Shown piece by piece: positions 6,679-13,779 of a stretch of 15,659 nucleotides of DNA. Numbering within the stretch: the stretch's first letter is position 1; each line of letters starts with the position of its first letter. This DNA comes from Dehalococcoidia bacterium. GTDB taxonomy: Bacteria > Chloroflexota > Dehalococcoidia > SM23-28-2. The stretch spans positions 1-15,659 of the forward strand of contig JALHUG010000251.1 in NCBI GenBank assembly GCA_022866185.1, given 5' to 3'. The notes beneath the pieces were generated by a model that searched no databases, had not been told where the DNA came from, and saw only the letters and a program-made list of their open reading frames with translations. A program made the position numbers and the translations under genes.

Positions 6679-8259
6679 TTACGGTTGCCAGAACTTGTAG
6701 CCCATCTGGCGCAGAAGTGGGATGAGGTGCTTCAGGGCCTCGGCGGTATTCGTTCCCTCTAGGTGCAGCACGATCACTGAGCCCGGCTTCACTTCGCGGA
6801 TCACCGTCTCCACGATCCCCTGAGCGCTGACCCCTTTCCAGTCCTCAGGATCCACATTCCAGCCGTAGATGCTATAGCCCAGGTCAGCAGCCACCGAATC
6901 CACCAAAGCGTTACGTGCCCCGTAGGGGAGGCGAAGGAGGTCGCGGCCGGCGCCGTGCTCGATCTCCCAGCGGATATCCTGCTCCGAAAGCTTGGTCAGG
7001 TTGGCGTGGCTGTAGGTGTGGTTGCCCACAAGATGGCCTTCCGCCTTCATCCTATCGATGAGATCCGTGTTCTGCTCCGCCCACTTGCCCGTGGGGAAGA
7101 AGACGGCCTTCGCTATGTTCTCGGCCAAGACGTTCAGGATCGCCTCCACCTGGGCCTTGCTGCCCTGATCGTCGAAGGTAAGGACAATTGTCCCGTCACC
7201 GCTGCTGGTGATCACCGGTGGTGGCGGATCCTGAGTGCGAAACTGCCAGGAGAAATCCTGCACCACTGGATCGCCCGTCTGGGAGGCGCCCCCGACGCTG
7301 ATGCGATAGGTGGTGCTGTACAGAAGGGCCAATGGCTTCCAGACCAGCGTCTTGTCGTCCGGCCAGCCGAAGCTGCCGGAGGCCTGCGGTTCCACCCTGA
7401 AGGACTGCTCCACCGACGTTCGATCCATCGGCTGATCGAAGGCCACCTTCACCTCGCCGAAGACATGCTGGACGCTGTTCTCAGCGGGCTCAGCACCCAC
7501 AACCGTGGGGGGATTAGCAGTGGCGAAGACAAGGAAGTAGTGCTCCTGGCTGGGGTGACCAGCCGAATCGCGGATGCCAGGCGAGAGGCTCACCCCATAC
7601 GGGCTGCCGGCCAGCAATCGCTCGTGCTCCACGATGAGCTTTTGCCCCTGCCAGCGAGTCGAGAAGGGGACAGAGGGCGTGATGGTCACCAAGTCCTGTG
7701 GGTTGTCGTCGGCCAGGGGACGGTCAAATTCGATCTCGATGGGGGCTGTCGTCGACACTCCTGTCTGGCCCGGCGCGGGCGAGAAGCGAACGGCTTTGGG
7801 GATGGGAATGGTGCGGAAGGGGAAGCGTTTGCCAAGGATGTCTAGGGTGTAGTCAGTCTCCGCCTGGAAGACCTGGAGCCTGTGGGGATTGAAGACGACG
7901 ATGGTCTCGGCCCAGGGCGCCCAATCATCCCAGGGGGTGAGCCCATCCCTGGCCACAGTCAAGCATTGAGGGCAATCGGACGGCTGTGGCTCGATTCTGA
8001 AGGTCTTCTCCACCTCCTGGAAGGACATCGGCCTGTCGACCACTACCCGTATAGAGGAGTCCAGCCAAACGTCCTCCCCCAGACCATCGAGTGCGTAGTA
8101 GGGCCCTGCCAGGTCCGCCGCGCTGGTGCGGCAGCTATCGATGACGAGCAGCAGTACCACCAATCCAATGAGCAGATAGGCGAGGACCGGTAGCGGCCTG
8201 GACCTGGAAGCCACCCTGCCATCGACCTCAGCGGTGGCCTGGCTATCGACGACACCCAT
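6679..8259 (-). CDS. Membrane-anchored polysaccharide deacetylase with Ig-like domains
   Basis: 526 residues. After a polar N-terminus a single membrane helix (about 23-42, PVLAYLLIGLVVLLLV) should anchor the protein facing outward. It is followed by three Ig-like/SbsA-type segments (about 55-150, 155-247 and 250-345) with repeated IEFDRPL / VAFDQPM strands. A C-terminal NodB-type metal-dependent deacetylase domain spans 356-526. All five catalytic motifs are visible: TFDD (361-364), HTYSH (414-418), RLPYG (443-447), DPEDW (470-474) and LHLEG (from 498). Such enzymes remove acetyl groups from peptidoglycan or exopolysaccharide; the substrate here is unknown. The stretch between motifs 2 and 3 is short compared with typical family members. 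ATG at 8259 is preceded by a GGGAAGGG-type site. The operon terminator upstream (8329-8356) suggests separate expression. Confidence 0.9.
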   Translation of the reverse strand: MGVVDSQATAEVDGRVASRSRPLPVLAYLLIGLVVLLLVIDSCRTSAADLAGPYYALDGLGEDVWLDSSIRVVVDRPMSFQEVEKTFRIEPQPSDCPQCLTVARDGLTPWDDWAPWAETIVVFNPHRLQVFQAETDYTLDILGKRFPFRTIPIPKAVRFSPAPGQTGVSTTAPIEIEFDRPLADDNPQDLVTITPSVPFSTRWQGQKLIVEHERLLAGSPYGVSLSPGIRDSAGHPSQEHYFLVFATANPPTVVGAEPAENSVQHVFGEVKVAFDQPMDRTSVEQSFRVEPQASGSFGWPDDKTLVWKPLALLYSTTYRISVGGASQTGDPVVQDFSWQFRTQDPPPPVITSSGDGTIVLTFDDQGSKAQVEAILNVLAENIAKAVFFPTGKWAEQNTDLIDRMKAEGHLVGNHTYSHANLTKLSEQDIRWEIEHGAGRDLLRLPYGARNALVDSVAADLGYSIYGWNVDPEDWKGVSAQGIVETVIREVKPGSVIVLHLEGTNTAEALKHLIPLLRQMGYKFWQP

Positions 8260-8314
8260 CGGGGAGCCCTTCCCTCGACCCTCTGCAGATAGGCCGCTTG
8301 GGAGCGCGGCCGCC

Positions 8315-8356
8315 CCTTCTTAGCAAGAAGGCCCGAAGATTGGGTCTTCAGGGCCT
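8315..8356 (-). terminator. Intrinsic terminator-like hairpins after rplT
   Basis: AGGCCC/GGGCCT plus GAAGA/TCTTC form an 11-bp stem (8329-8356) with one bulge and a 5-base loop, about 22 bases after the rplT stop and followed on the minus strand by TCTTGCT. An overlapping hairpin CCTTCTT-AGC-AAGAAGG (8315-8331) could form instead. It probably ends the infC-rpmI-rplT transcript before the deacetylase gene. Confidence 0.55.
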
Positions 8357-8378
8357 GGCGAGACTGCTGTGCAAAACG

Positions 8379-8741
8379 CTATTGGGCTGCCAATGCTACC
8401 TTGGCTGTTTCCACCAATCGGGCAAAGGCGAAGCCATCACGAACCGCCAGATCAGCCAAGATCTTGCGGTCGATATCCACCCCCGCCTTGTGGAGGCCAT
8501 CGATGAAGCGATTGTAGGAGAGGTCATGCAGGCGAACAGCGGCGTTGATGCGGGCTATCCAGAGGCGGCGAAACTGCCCTTTGCGGTCCCTCCGATGCAC
8601 ATAGGCGTAGTAGAGACCGTGCATGAGGGATTCCCGTGCTTGTTTCAGTAGGCGATGGCGGGCACCTCGATGGCCTCGCGTCTGAGCGAGCACCTTCTTG
8701 TGCCTTCGCCTTGTGGTGACGCCTCTCTTGATCCTGCTCAA
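8379..8741 (-). CDS. rplT: 50S ribosomal protein L20
   Basis: 120 residues, typical for L20, an early-assembly 23S rRNA-binding protein. The basic N-terminal helix (RIKRGVTTRRRHKKVL, RGHRGARHRLLKQA) and the globular part (RRLWIARINAAVRLHDLSYNRFIDGL) match the family throughout. The start is TTG at 8741 (TTG-Ser-Arg-Ile), preceded by a purine-rich GGGGGGAGAGGA site. No ATG fits the N-terminus. It is the third gene of the operon, 32 bases after rpmI. In other bacteria L20 represses this operon by binding its own mRNA; no such site could be recognised by eye here. Confidence 0.97.
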   Translation of the reverse strand: MSRIKRGVTTRRRHKKVLAQTRGHRGARHRLLKQARESLMHGLYYAYVHRRDRKGQFRRLWIARINAAVRLHDLSYNRFIDGLHKAGVDIDRKILADLAVRDGFAFARLVETAKVALAAQ

Positions 8742-8773
8742 ATCCTCTCCCCCCTTAGACAGCTAACTAGAGG

Positions 8774-8983
8774 CTAGGTGCCCCCGTAGGGAAAAAGGCG
8801 ACGTAGGCGCTGGCCAAAGGTGCGATCTACGGGGCGCATGGCGTCGAACTCGCCCTTCACCGCCTGCCGCTTCTTCCGGCGAGCGTTGTTGATATGAGAC
8901 TTACGCCGCAGGATTTTGCCCCGCCCGCTGACGGCAAAGCGCCGCTTAGCACCGGAGTGGGTTTTGAGTTTAAGTTTGGCCAA
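8774..8983 (-). CDS. rpmI: 50S ribosomal protein L35
   Basis: 69 residues with the L35 signature KLKTHSGAKRRFAVSGRGKILRRKSH at the N-terminus (residues 4 on). L35 is a small basic protein of the large subunit. The start is TTG at 8983 (TTG-Ala-Lys-Leu), with GGAGG upstream (spacing 6). It overlaps the end of infC by 14 bases in another frame, so the two genes are probably translationally coupled. It lies between infC and rplT in the order conserved across bacteria. Confidence 0.96.
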   Translation of the reverse strand: MAKLKLKTHSGAKRRFAVSGRGKILRRKSHINNARRKKRQAVKGEFDAMRPVDRTFGQRLRRLFPYGGT

Positions 8984-9533
8984 CCTGTTCCTCCTGCGCC
9001 TCTTTGACGACCTTGGGTGGCTTCTTGTTAGTGGGCGCTAGGATCGTAGCCAGAAAACGACCCTGCATGTTGGCTGCCCTATCGACGGCCGCCATGTCCT
9101 TCAAAAGGGCACAGAAGCGCTGTAGCAAAGCGTGCCCTGTCTCCGGATGAGCCATCTCGCGACCACGGAATCTTATCGTCACCTTTACCTTGTCGCCTTC
9201 GTGAAGCAATCTCTCCACCAACCGAAGCTTCCGCTCCAGGTCATGCTCGCCGATATGGGGCCGCATGCGCACCTCGCGCAGCAGCAGTCCCTTCTGGTGC
9301 TTGTGCGCGTCGTGTTCCTTCTTGGACTGCTGGTACTTCCACTTGCCGTAGTCCAGAAGGCGACAGACGGGTGGATCAGCGTGGGGGTCAACCTCTACCA
9401 GGTCGAGGCCGCGTTCCTTGGCGATGGCCAAAGCTTCGAAACAAGGCAGAACACCCAGGTTCTCGCCTCCGTCCGCTATTACCCGAACCTCTTTGGTCCT
9501 GATCTTTTCGTTGACGCGAAGCTGCTGCTGTAT
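8970..9533 (-). CDS. infC: Translation initiation factor IF-3, with apparent AUA start codon
   Basis: IF-3 keeps ribosomal subunits apart and proofreads the start codon-initiator tRNA pairing on the 30S subunit. The frame encodes both domains: the N-terminal domain (LRVNEKIRTKEVRVI, residues 5-19, on to LVEVDPHADPPVCRLLDYGKWKYQ) and the C-terminal domain (REVRMRPHIGEHDLERKL; VTIRFRGREMAHPETG). The total of 187 residues is close to E. coli (180). No ATG, GTG or TTG occurs between the in-frame stop TAG upstream and the conserved N-terminus. The best start is ATA at 9531-9533, 8 bases after GAGGG (9542-9546). A TTG at 9431 would delete most of the N-terminal domain. Rare start codons in infC are the known basis of IF-3 autoregulation in E. 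coli (AUU). First gene of the infC-rpmI-rplT operon. Confidence 0.93.
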   Translation of the reverse strand: MQQQLRVNEKIRTKEVRVIADGGENLGVLPCFEALAIAKERGLDLVEVDPHADPPVCRLLDYGKWKYQQSKKEHDAHKHQKGLLLREVRMRPHIGEHDLERKLRLVERLLHEGDKVKVTIRFRGREMAHPETGHALLQRFCALLKDMAAVDRAANMQGRFLATILAPTNKKPPKVVKEAQEEQVGQT

Positions 9534-9582
9534 AGCTATTACCCTCGCCGAAAGAACAACCTATCGATCGATGGTGTGGCTA

Positions 9583-9611
9583 AGTGTAGCATATATTTCA
9601 AGAGTTTTCAA
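9583..9611 (-). promoter_or_regulatory. Promoter of infC-rpmI-rplT
   Basis: On the minus strand TTGAAA (9606-9611) and TACACT (9583-9588) are 17 bases apart, with an extended -10 TGC directly before the hexamer. An overlapping TTGACA slightly upstream offers a second -35. The predicted leader is about 43 bases, much shorter than the long infC leaders of Firmicutes. Confidence 0.55.
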
Positions 9612-9626
9612 TCCTGTCAATGGTCG

Positions 9627-10154
9627 TCACTCCTGCGCCAGCAGAAGGAGGGCACGGCCCGGCTCTACCCTTTCACCCGCCGACACGTAGACCTCCTGCA
9701 CCCGACCGGGCCGGCGAGCCTTCAGGTCGTTGTTCATCTTCATGGCCTCGACGACCACCAGAATGTCGCCAGCCCTGACGATATCGCCTGCCGAGACGTA
9801 GATCTCCCGCACTATGCCCATCATAGGGGACAGGACCAGCCAGTCGGCAGCCTCCGACGGCTCGGCGGCCAGAGCCCTGGCCGGAAGCGGGAGCGCCTGC
9901 CTTCCACGAGTCTCCAAGAGCACTGGGTAGCGCCGGGGGCCGATCAAAATGTCGAAACCACCGCTACGCTCTTCCGCAAAGAACTCATGAGGGCGATTGT
10001 CCAGGATGAGGGAGAACAGGCTCGTGTGGCCGATCCGCTGCAGGCTGACAGTATGCCAGCGCTTTTTGACACGCACCCGCAGCCCCTTGGGTCCCTCCTC
10101 CACCTCTACCTCCCGCAGGGCGTCAGCCAGACGCATCAAGTACTTTTCCGCCAT
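9627..10154 (-). CDS. Biotin carboxyl carrier protein subunit of an acyl-CoA carboxylase
   Basis: 175 residues. The C-terminal 75 form a biotinyl domain with the biotinylation motif EAMKM (136-140, target Lys139) and the flanking mirrored strands SPMMGIVREIYVSAGD and RPGRVQEVYVSAGE. The N-terminal half (KGLRVRVKKRWHTVSLQRIG) resembles the linker region between biotin carboxylase and carrier domains in propionyl/acetyl-CoA carboxylase alpha chains. The carrier ferries carboxybiotin from the biotin carboxylase to a carboxyltransferase, which is not in this window. ATG at 10154 lies inside the end of the biotin carboxylase gene (19-base overlap), implying coupled translation and a fixed subunit ratio. 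Confidence 0.88.
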   Translation of the reverse strand: MAEKYLMRLADALREVEVEEGPKGLRVRVKKRWHTVSLQRIGHTSLFSLILDNRPHEFFAEERSGGFDILIGPRRYPVLLETRGRQALPLPARALAAEPSEAADWLVLSPMMGIVREIYVSAGDIVRAGDILVVVEAMKMNNDLKARRPGRVQEVYVSAGERVEPGRALLLLAQE

Positions 10155-11674
10155 GTCATCCTTCGCATCCCCCAGTCTCGCTCACGCAGGCCGCTGCGTC
10201 TGCCTTGAAGGCGCCAGGGGTCGCCAGAAACGGCGGCCAGCGATGAGGAACTGGGAGCTTCTTTCTTCTTACCATGTGCCAGGAGGGAAGCAGCTATTAG
10301 AGCGATCTCCTCGTTCTCCAGTTCGCGCTGCTGATCGAGACGGAAGTGTTTGTCCACGAAAGTCGTGTCCAGGGCGCCAGCGATGAAGTGAACGTTGTCC
10401 ATCACCTGGAGATGGAAAGGTATGTTGGTGCTGATCCCTACGATCTTGAACTCCTGGAGGGCGCGGCGCATCCGCTGGATGGCCTCAGCGCGATCGCGAC
10501 CCCAGGTGCTCAGCTTGGCGATAAGGGGGTCATAGTAGTGGGGGATGTCTGTGCCGTTGTAGAGGGCAGAATCCACCCGCACGCTGGGGCCGCCCGGCTC
10601 ACTCACGAAGCTGACCCTGCCCACCGAGGGGAGGAACTCGTTGAAGGGGTCCTCGGCAGAGATGCGGCACTCGATGGCCCATCCACGCAGCTTCCTCTCC
10701 CCTTGTCGATAAGACAGGGCCTCGCCCTCCGCTACCAGAATCTGATCGGCCACCAGGTCGACCCCCATCACCAGCTCCGTCACCGGATGCTCCACCTGAA
10801 GGCGAGTGTTCACCTCCAGGAAGCTGGGATTGCCCTCCTCGTCCAAGAGGAACTCTACGGTGCCCACGTTGACGTAGTCGGCAGCCTTGCCAGCCCTTAC
10901 TGCCATCTCCATCAGCCGCTGGCGCAGCGCCTCATCGACGGCTGTGGAGGGCGCCTCCTCTATCATCTTCTGGTAGCGACGTTGGATGGAGCACTCCCTC
11001 TCGCCCAAGGCAACGACGTTCCCATGGTGGTCGCCGATGATCTGCACCTCGACGTGACGTACCGTCTCCAGGAACTTCTCCAGATATAGGCCACCGTCGC
11101 CGAAAGCCGAGCCTGCCTCACGGCTGGCCACCTCCATGGCGATGGGCAGCTCCTCAGGCCGATAGACAGCGCGGATGCCCTTACCGCCGCCTCCCGTCGC
11201 CGCCTTGACCAGGAGGGGGTAGCCAATGCGGGTGGCGTCCGGAGAGGCCGTGTCGGCCGTGGTCAGCTCCTTGCTGCCGGGCACCACCGGTATGCCCGCT
11301 TGGCCCATCAAACGGCGGGCCGCCATCTTGTCCCCCAGCAGGCGGATGCACTCGGGGCTGGGCCCCACAAAGGTAATGCGATTCTCGCGGCAGGCTTGAG
11401 CGAAATCGGCGTTCTCGGCCAGGAAGCCATAGCCGGGGTGGATGGCATCCACACGGGCCTTCCGGGCCACCTCGAGGATCTTGGCAGCTTTGAGGTAGCT
11501 TTCGCCCGCCGGCCCGGGGCCGATGAGGTAGGCCTCATCGGCGTAGCGCACATGCAAGGAGTCGCGGTCGGCCTCCGAGTACACGGCGACACCAGCGATG
11601 CCCAGGTCGCGGCAGGCCCGCAATACCCTGAGGGCTATCTCGCCCCTGTTAGCCACGAGCAGCTTTGTAAACAC
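10136..11674 (-). CDS. accC: Biotin carboxylase subunit of acyl-CoA carboxylase
   Basis: 512 residues. It carries out ATP-dependent carboxylation of biotin on the carrier protein. The order is N-terminal preATP-grasp domain (KLLVANRGEIALRVLRACRD, 4-23), ATP-grasp with the glycine loop GGGGKG (161-166), the catalytic strand region (VEFLLDEEGNPSFLEVNTR then QVEHPVTE) and the biotin carboxylase C-terminal domain ending near 455. A 50-60 residue tail (KKKEAPSSSSLAAVSGDPWR and onward) goes beyond the AccC core and looks like the start of the linker found in fused alpha chains. The partner substrate could be acetyl-, propionyl- or another acyl-CoA. The start is GTG at 11674 with AGAGGAAG upstream. 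No convincing promoter is seen in the gap to thrS. Confidence 0.95.
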   Translation of the reverse strand: MFTKLLVANRGEIALRVLRACRDLGIAGVAVYSEADRDSLHVRYADEAYLIGPGPAGESYLKAAKILEVARKARVDAIHPGYGFLAENADFAQACRENRITFVGPSPECIRLLGDKMAARRLMGQAGIPVVPGSKELTTADTASPDATRIGYPLLVKAATGGGGKGIRAVYRPEELPIAMEVASREAGSAFGDGGLYLEKFLETVRHVEVQIIGDHHGNVVALGERECSIQRRYQKMIEEAPSTAVDEALRQRLMEMAVRAGKAADYVNVGTVEFLLDEEGNPSFLEVNTRLQVEHPVTELVMGVDLVADQILVAEGEALSYRQGERKLRGWAIECRISAEDPFNEFLPSVGRVSFVSEPGGPSVRVDSALYNGTDIPHYYDPLIAKLSTWGRDRAEAIQRMRRALQEFKIVGISTNIPFHLQVMDNVHFIAGALDTTFVDKHFRLDQQRELENEEIALIAASLLAHGKKKEAPSSSSLAAVSGDPWRLQGRRSGLRERDWGMRRMTWRKST

Positions 11675-11759
11675 AGTCCAGGACTTCCTCTATAAGATGC
11701 CCACCGTAGCTACAACAAAGAAACTATGCGCCCGCCGATGCCTTCTTTTAGCATATAGA

Positions 11760-11820
11760 GTTGGCCTGCGCAAGGGCGTCGAGGGCAAACATAAGCGAAA
11801 AGAACCCTCTTCAGGCCAAC
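11760..11820 (-). repeat. Long stem-loop just after thrS
   Basis: Perfect 9-base inverted arms GTTGGCCTG (11760-11768) and CAGGCCAAC (11812-11820), with inner complementary GAGGG (11781-11785) and CCCTC (11805-11809), give a two-tier stem-loop starting 2 bases after the thrS stop. No T-run follows on the minus strand. It may terminate or stabilise the thrS transcript, or lie in the leader of accC. Confidence 0.55.
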
Positions 11821-11821
11821 C

Positions 11822-13564
11822 CTACCGGCGTTCCCGCACCTCATCCACCGCCCGCGTGAGGAAGTCACTCAGCGACATCGATCCCAGGTCCTGGCCGTTG
11901 CGCAGGCGCACAGCGATGGCTTGAGCCTCCACCTCCTTGTCCCCCACCACCAGCATGTAGGGCACCTTCTGGAGCTGGGCATCGCGGATCTTGGCCTGCA
12001 TGCGCTCGGAACGCTCGTCCACCTCCACCCGCAGGCCTGCTGCTTCCAGCTCGGAGGCCACCCAGCGGACATGCTCCAGATGGCGGTCGGCAATGGGAAT
12101 GAGTACCACCTGAACCGGCGCCAGCCACAAGGGGAAGGCGCCGGCATGGTGCTCGATCAGCACGCCGAGAAAGCGCTCCAGCGAGCCCAGGAGAGCCCGG
12201 TGCACCATATAGAGCCGCTGCTGGCGTCCGTCCTGGCCGATGAAGGTCAGGTCGAAACGCTCGGGCAGATTGAAGTCGAACTGGACGGTGGTGAGTTGCC
12301 AGGTGCGACCGATGGGGTCACGCACGTGGATGTCTATCTTGGGGCCGTAGAATACCCCTCCCCCTTCGTCCACTTCATAGCTCAAGCCGCTGGCCAGGAT
12401 GGCCTGTTGCAAGGCCTCAGTGGCCCGGCCCCACTCCTCGATGCTGCCCACGTACTTGTCCGGTCGGGTAGACAGGCAGAGCAAGTATTCGTCGAAGCCG
12501 AACAGGCGCAGGTAGTGGATGCCGAAATCCACCGCCCGCATGACCTCCTCCTCAACCTGGTCGGGCCGACAGAAGATGTGAGCGTCGTCCTGAGTGAATC
12601 CCCGCAGCCGCAGCAAGCCATGCAATACCCCGCTGCGCTCGTATCGGTACACGGTGCCCAGTTCGGCCAGCCGCATGGGCAGGTCGCGATAGCTGCGAAC
12701 CGCCGACTTGTATATCTCGATATGGAAGGGGCAGTTCATGGGCTTGATGAAGTACTCCTGCCCGTCGACGTCCATGGGCGCGTACATGTTCTCGCGATAG
12801 AAGTCGAGGTGGCCGCTCACATCCCACAGGGCCGCCTTGCCCAAGTGGGGCGTGTAGACGATCTCGTAGCCGGCCTTGTAGTGCTCCTGCCGCCAGAGGT
12901 CCTCGATGATAGTGCGGATGCGACCTCCCTTGGGGTGCCAGTAGACCAGGCCCGGCCCGAACTCCTCGTGGAAGCTGAACAGGTCCAGCTCGCGGCCCAG
13001 ACGGCGATGGTCGCGCCGCTGTGCCTCCTCCAGACGATGCAGGTGGTCGGCCAGCTCTTCCTCCGTCTCGAAGAGGGCGCCATAGATGCGTTGGAGCATA
13101 GGTCGCCGCTCGTCGCCCCGCCAGTAGGCCCCGGCGATGCTCGTGAGCTTGAAGGCCTGCACCTGGCCCGTGCTGGCCACGTGCGGCCCGGCGCAAAGGT
13201 CCAGGAAATCGCCGTGGCGGTAGGTGCTCACCTTCTCGTCGGCGATCTCATCGATCAGCTCCAGCTTGTAGGGCTGGCCGGCGAACAGGCGGCGGGCCTC
13301 GTCCTTGCTCACCTTCTGCTGCACGAAGGGCTGATCGCCAGATATGCTCTGACGCATACGCTCCTCGATGACCTTGAGGTCATCGAGGGTCAGGCTGCGG
13401 GGCAGGTCGAAGTCGTAGTAGAAGCCGGTGTTTATGGGCGGACCGATGCCCAGCTTGGCGTCCGGAAACAGGCTCAGCACCGCCTCGGCCATGATGTGCG
13501 AGGCCGAGTGGCGCAAGCGCTCCAGGCGCTCCTCCTTTGGCAGCTTCTTGAAGCTCACCGACAC
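11822..13564 (-). CDS. thrS: Threonyl-tRNA synthetase lacking the N-terminal TGS domain
   Basis: 580 residues, against about 640 in E. coli. The missing part is the N-terminal TGS domain. The protein opens almost directly with the editing domain: HSASH (19-23) and DLCAGPH (122-128). The class II catalytic core follows, with zinc ligands Cys278 (MNCPFH), His329 (QDDAHIF) and His455 (VHRALLGS), then the C-terminal anticodon-binding domain (VQVVLIPIADRHLEHV and onward). The start is taken as GTG at 13564: GGAGG at 13573-13577 gives 8-base spacing, whereas the in-frame GTG at 13573 overlaps that site. TGS-less ThrS exist in several bacterial groups, so this is not necessarily a defect. A T-box-like leader with terminator lies immediately upstream. 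Confidence 0.96.
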   Translation of the reverse strand: MSVSFKKLPKEERLERLRHSASHIMAEAVLSLFPDAKLGIGPPINTGFYYDFDLPRSLTLDDLKVIEERMRQSISGDQPFVQQKVSKDEARRLFAGQPYKLELIDEIADEKVSTYRHGDFLDLCAGPHVASTGQVQAFKLTSIAGAYWRGDERRPMLQRIYGALFETEEELADHLHRLEEAQRRDHRRLGRELDLFSFHEEFGPGLVYWHPKGGRIRTIIEDLWRQEHYKAGYEIVYTPHLGKAALWDVSGHLDFYRENMYAPMDVDGQEYFIKPMNCPFHIEIYKSAVRSYRDLPMRLAELGTVYRYERSGVLHGLLRLRGFTQDDAHIFCRPDQVEEEVMRAVDFGIHYLRLFGFDEYLLCLSTRPDKYVGSIEEWGRATEALQQAILASGLSYEVDEGGGVFYGPKIDIHVRDPIGRTWQLTTVQFDFNLPERFDLTFIGQDGRQQRLYMVHRALLGSLERFLGVLIEHHAGAFPLWLAPVQVVLIPIADRHLEHVRWVASELEAAGLRVEVDERSERMQAKIRDAQLQKVPYMLVVGDKEVEAQAIAVRLRNGQDLGSMSLSDFLTRAVDEVRERR

Positions 13565-13584
13565 GTGGACCACCTCCGATCAGT

Positions 13585-13626
13585 CGAAAAGTAAGATGCC
13601 TCCCGTCCGTGCGGGACGAGAGGCAT
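13585..13626 (-). terminator. Leader terminator upstream of thrS
   Basis: A 13-bp stem (13596-13608 with 13614-13626, one G-U pair, 5-base loop) is followed on the minus strand by CTTACTTTTC. It ends about 20 bases before the thrS start, the place expected for an attenuator. The arm 13614-13620 can alternatively pair with 13650-13656. Confidence 0.75.
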
Positions 13627-13656
13627 AACCTTGCGTGGTTCCACCGCTACTCGTCC
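13596..13656 (-). promoter_or_regulatory. T-box-like antiterminator/terminator leader of thrS, apparently without stem I
   Basis: On the minus strand GCGGTGGAACCACGC (13633-13647) closely matches the T-box core (consensus GGGUGGNACCGCG). Its UGGA would pair with a tRNA ending in UCCA. The terminator follows. GGACGAG (13650-13656) can pair with CTCGTCC in the terminator arm (13614-13620), giving a mutually exclusive fold. A complete T-box needs a long stem I with a specifier codon upstream. Here the next bases are a tRNA-Val 3'-end copy and palindromes, so stem I is absent or lost. The core is itself palindromic, so it may be a simple hairpin. Known T-boxes regulate thrS by uncharged tRNA-Thr. 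Confidence 0.5.
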
Positions 13657-13696
13657 TAGTCTCTGCCTTTCGATATTCGGGAAATGGTGGGCGATA

Positions 13697-13713
13697 CCCC
13701 GATAGAATCGGGG
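13697..13713. repeat. Palindrome abutting the duplicated tRNA end
   Basis: CCCCGAT-AGA-ATCGGGG, a perfect 7-bp stem, starts directly after the 14-base repeat. Its arms are identical to the first hairpin of the 66-bp repeat copies A and C; only the loop differs. Confidence 0.85.
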
Positions 13714-13779
13714 TGACCTCCCCGATTTCATCGGGGCGCTCTAACCCTCGCCAGAGGCGAGTCCGCCTCCGGCGGAAAC
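13714..13779. repeat. 66-bp three-hairpin repeat, copy A
   Basis: It holds three consecutive perfect hairpins: CCCCGAT-TTC-ATCGGGG, CTCGCC-AGA-GGCGAG and TCCGCC-TCC-GGCGGA. It is identical to copy C except for one loop base. It forms the 3' end of the GIY-YIG gene: the stop codon TAG lies in its GGTTAGAGCGC, and the hairpins after it could end the transcript. Confidence 0.95.

Noticed and set aside
9534..9582. Long L20-binding leader upstream of infC
   Set aside because: The predicted leader is only about 43 bases, and no rRNA-mimic or terminator structure is apparent.
10346..11089. Long plus-strand frames opposite accC, and similar ones opposite moeA, pheS and pheT
   Set aside because: They are antisense shadows of well-identified genes, with no ribosome binding sites or recognisable domains.
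13565..13573. thrS start at GTG 13573
   Set aside because: That codon overlaps the GGAGG ribosome binding site; GTG at 13564 has the right spacing.
11921..13594. A 557-codon open frame on the plus strand opposite thrS
   Set aside because: It is the GC-rich antisense shadow of thrS. Its translation resembles no protein family, and the minus-strand product is clearly ThrS.
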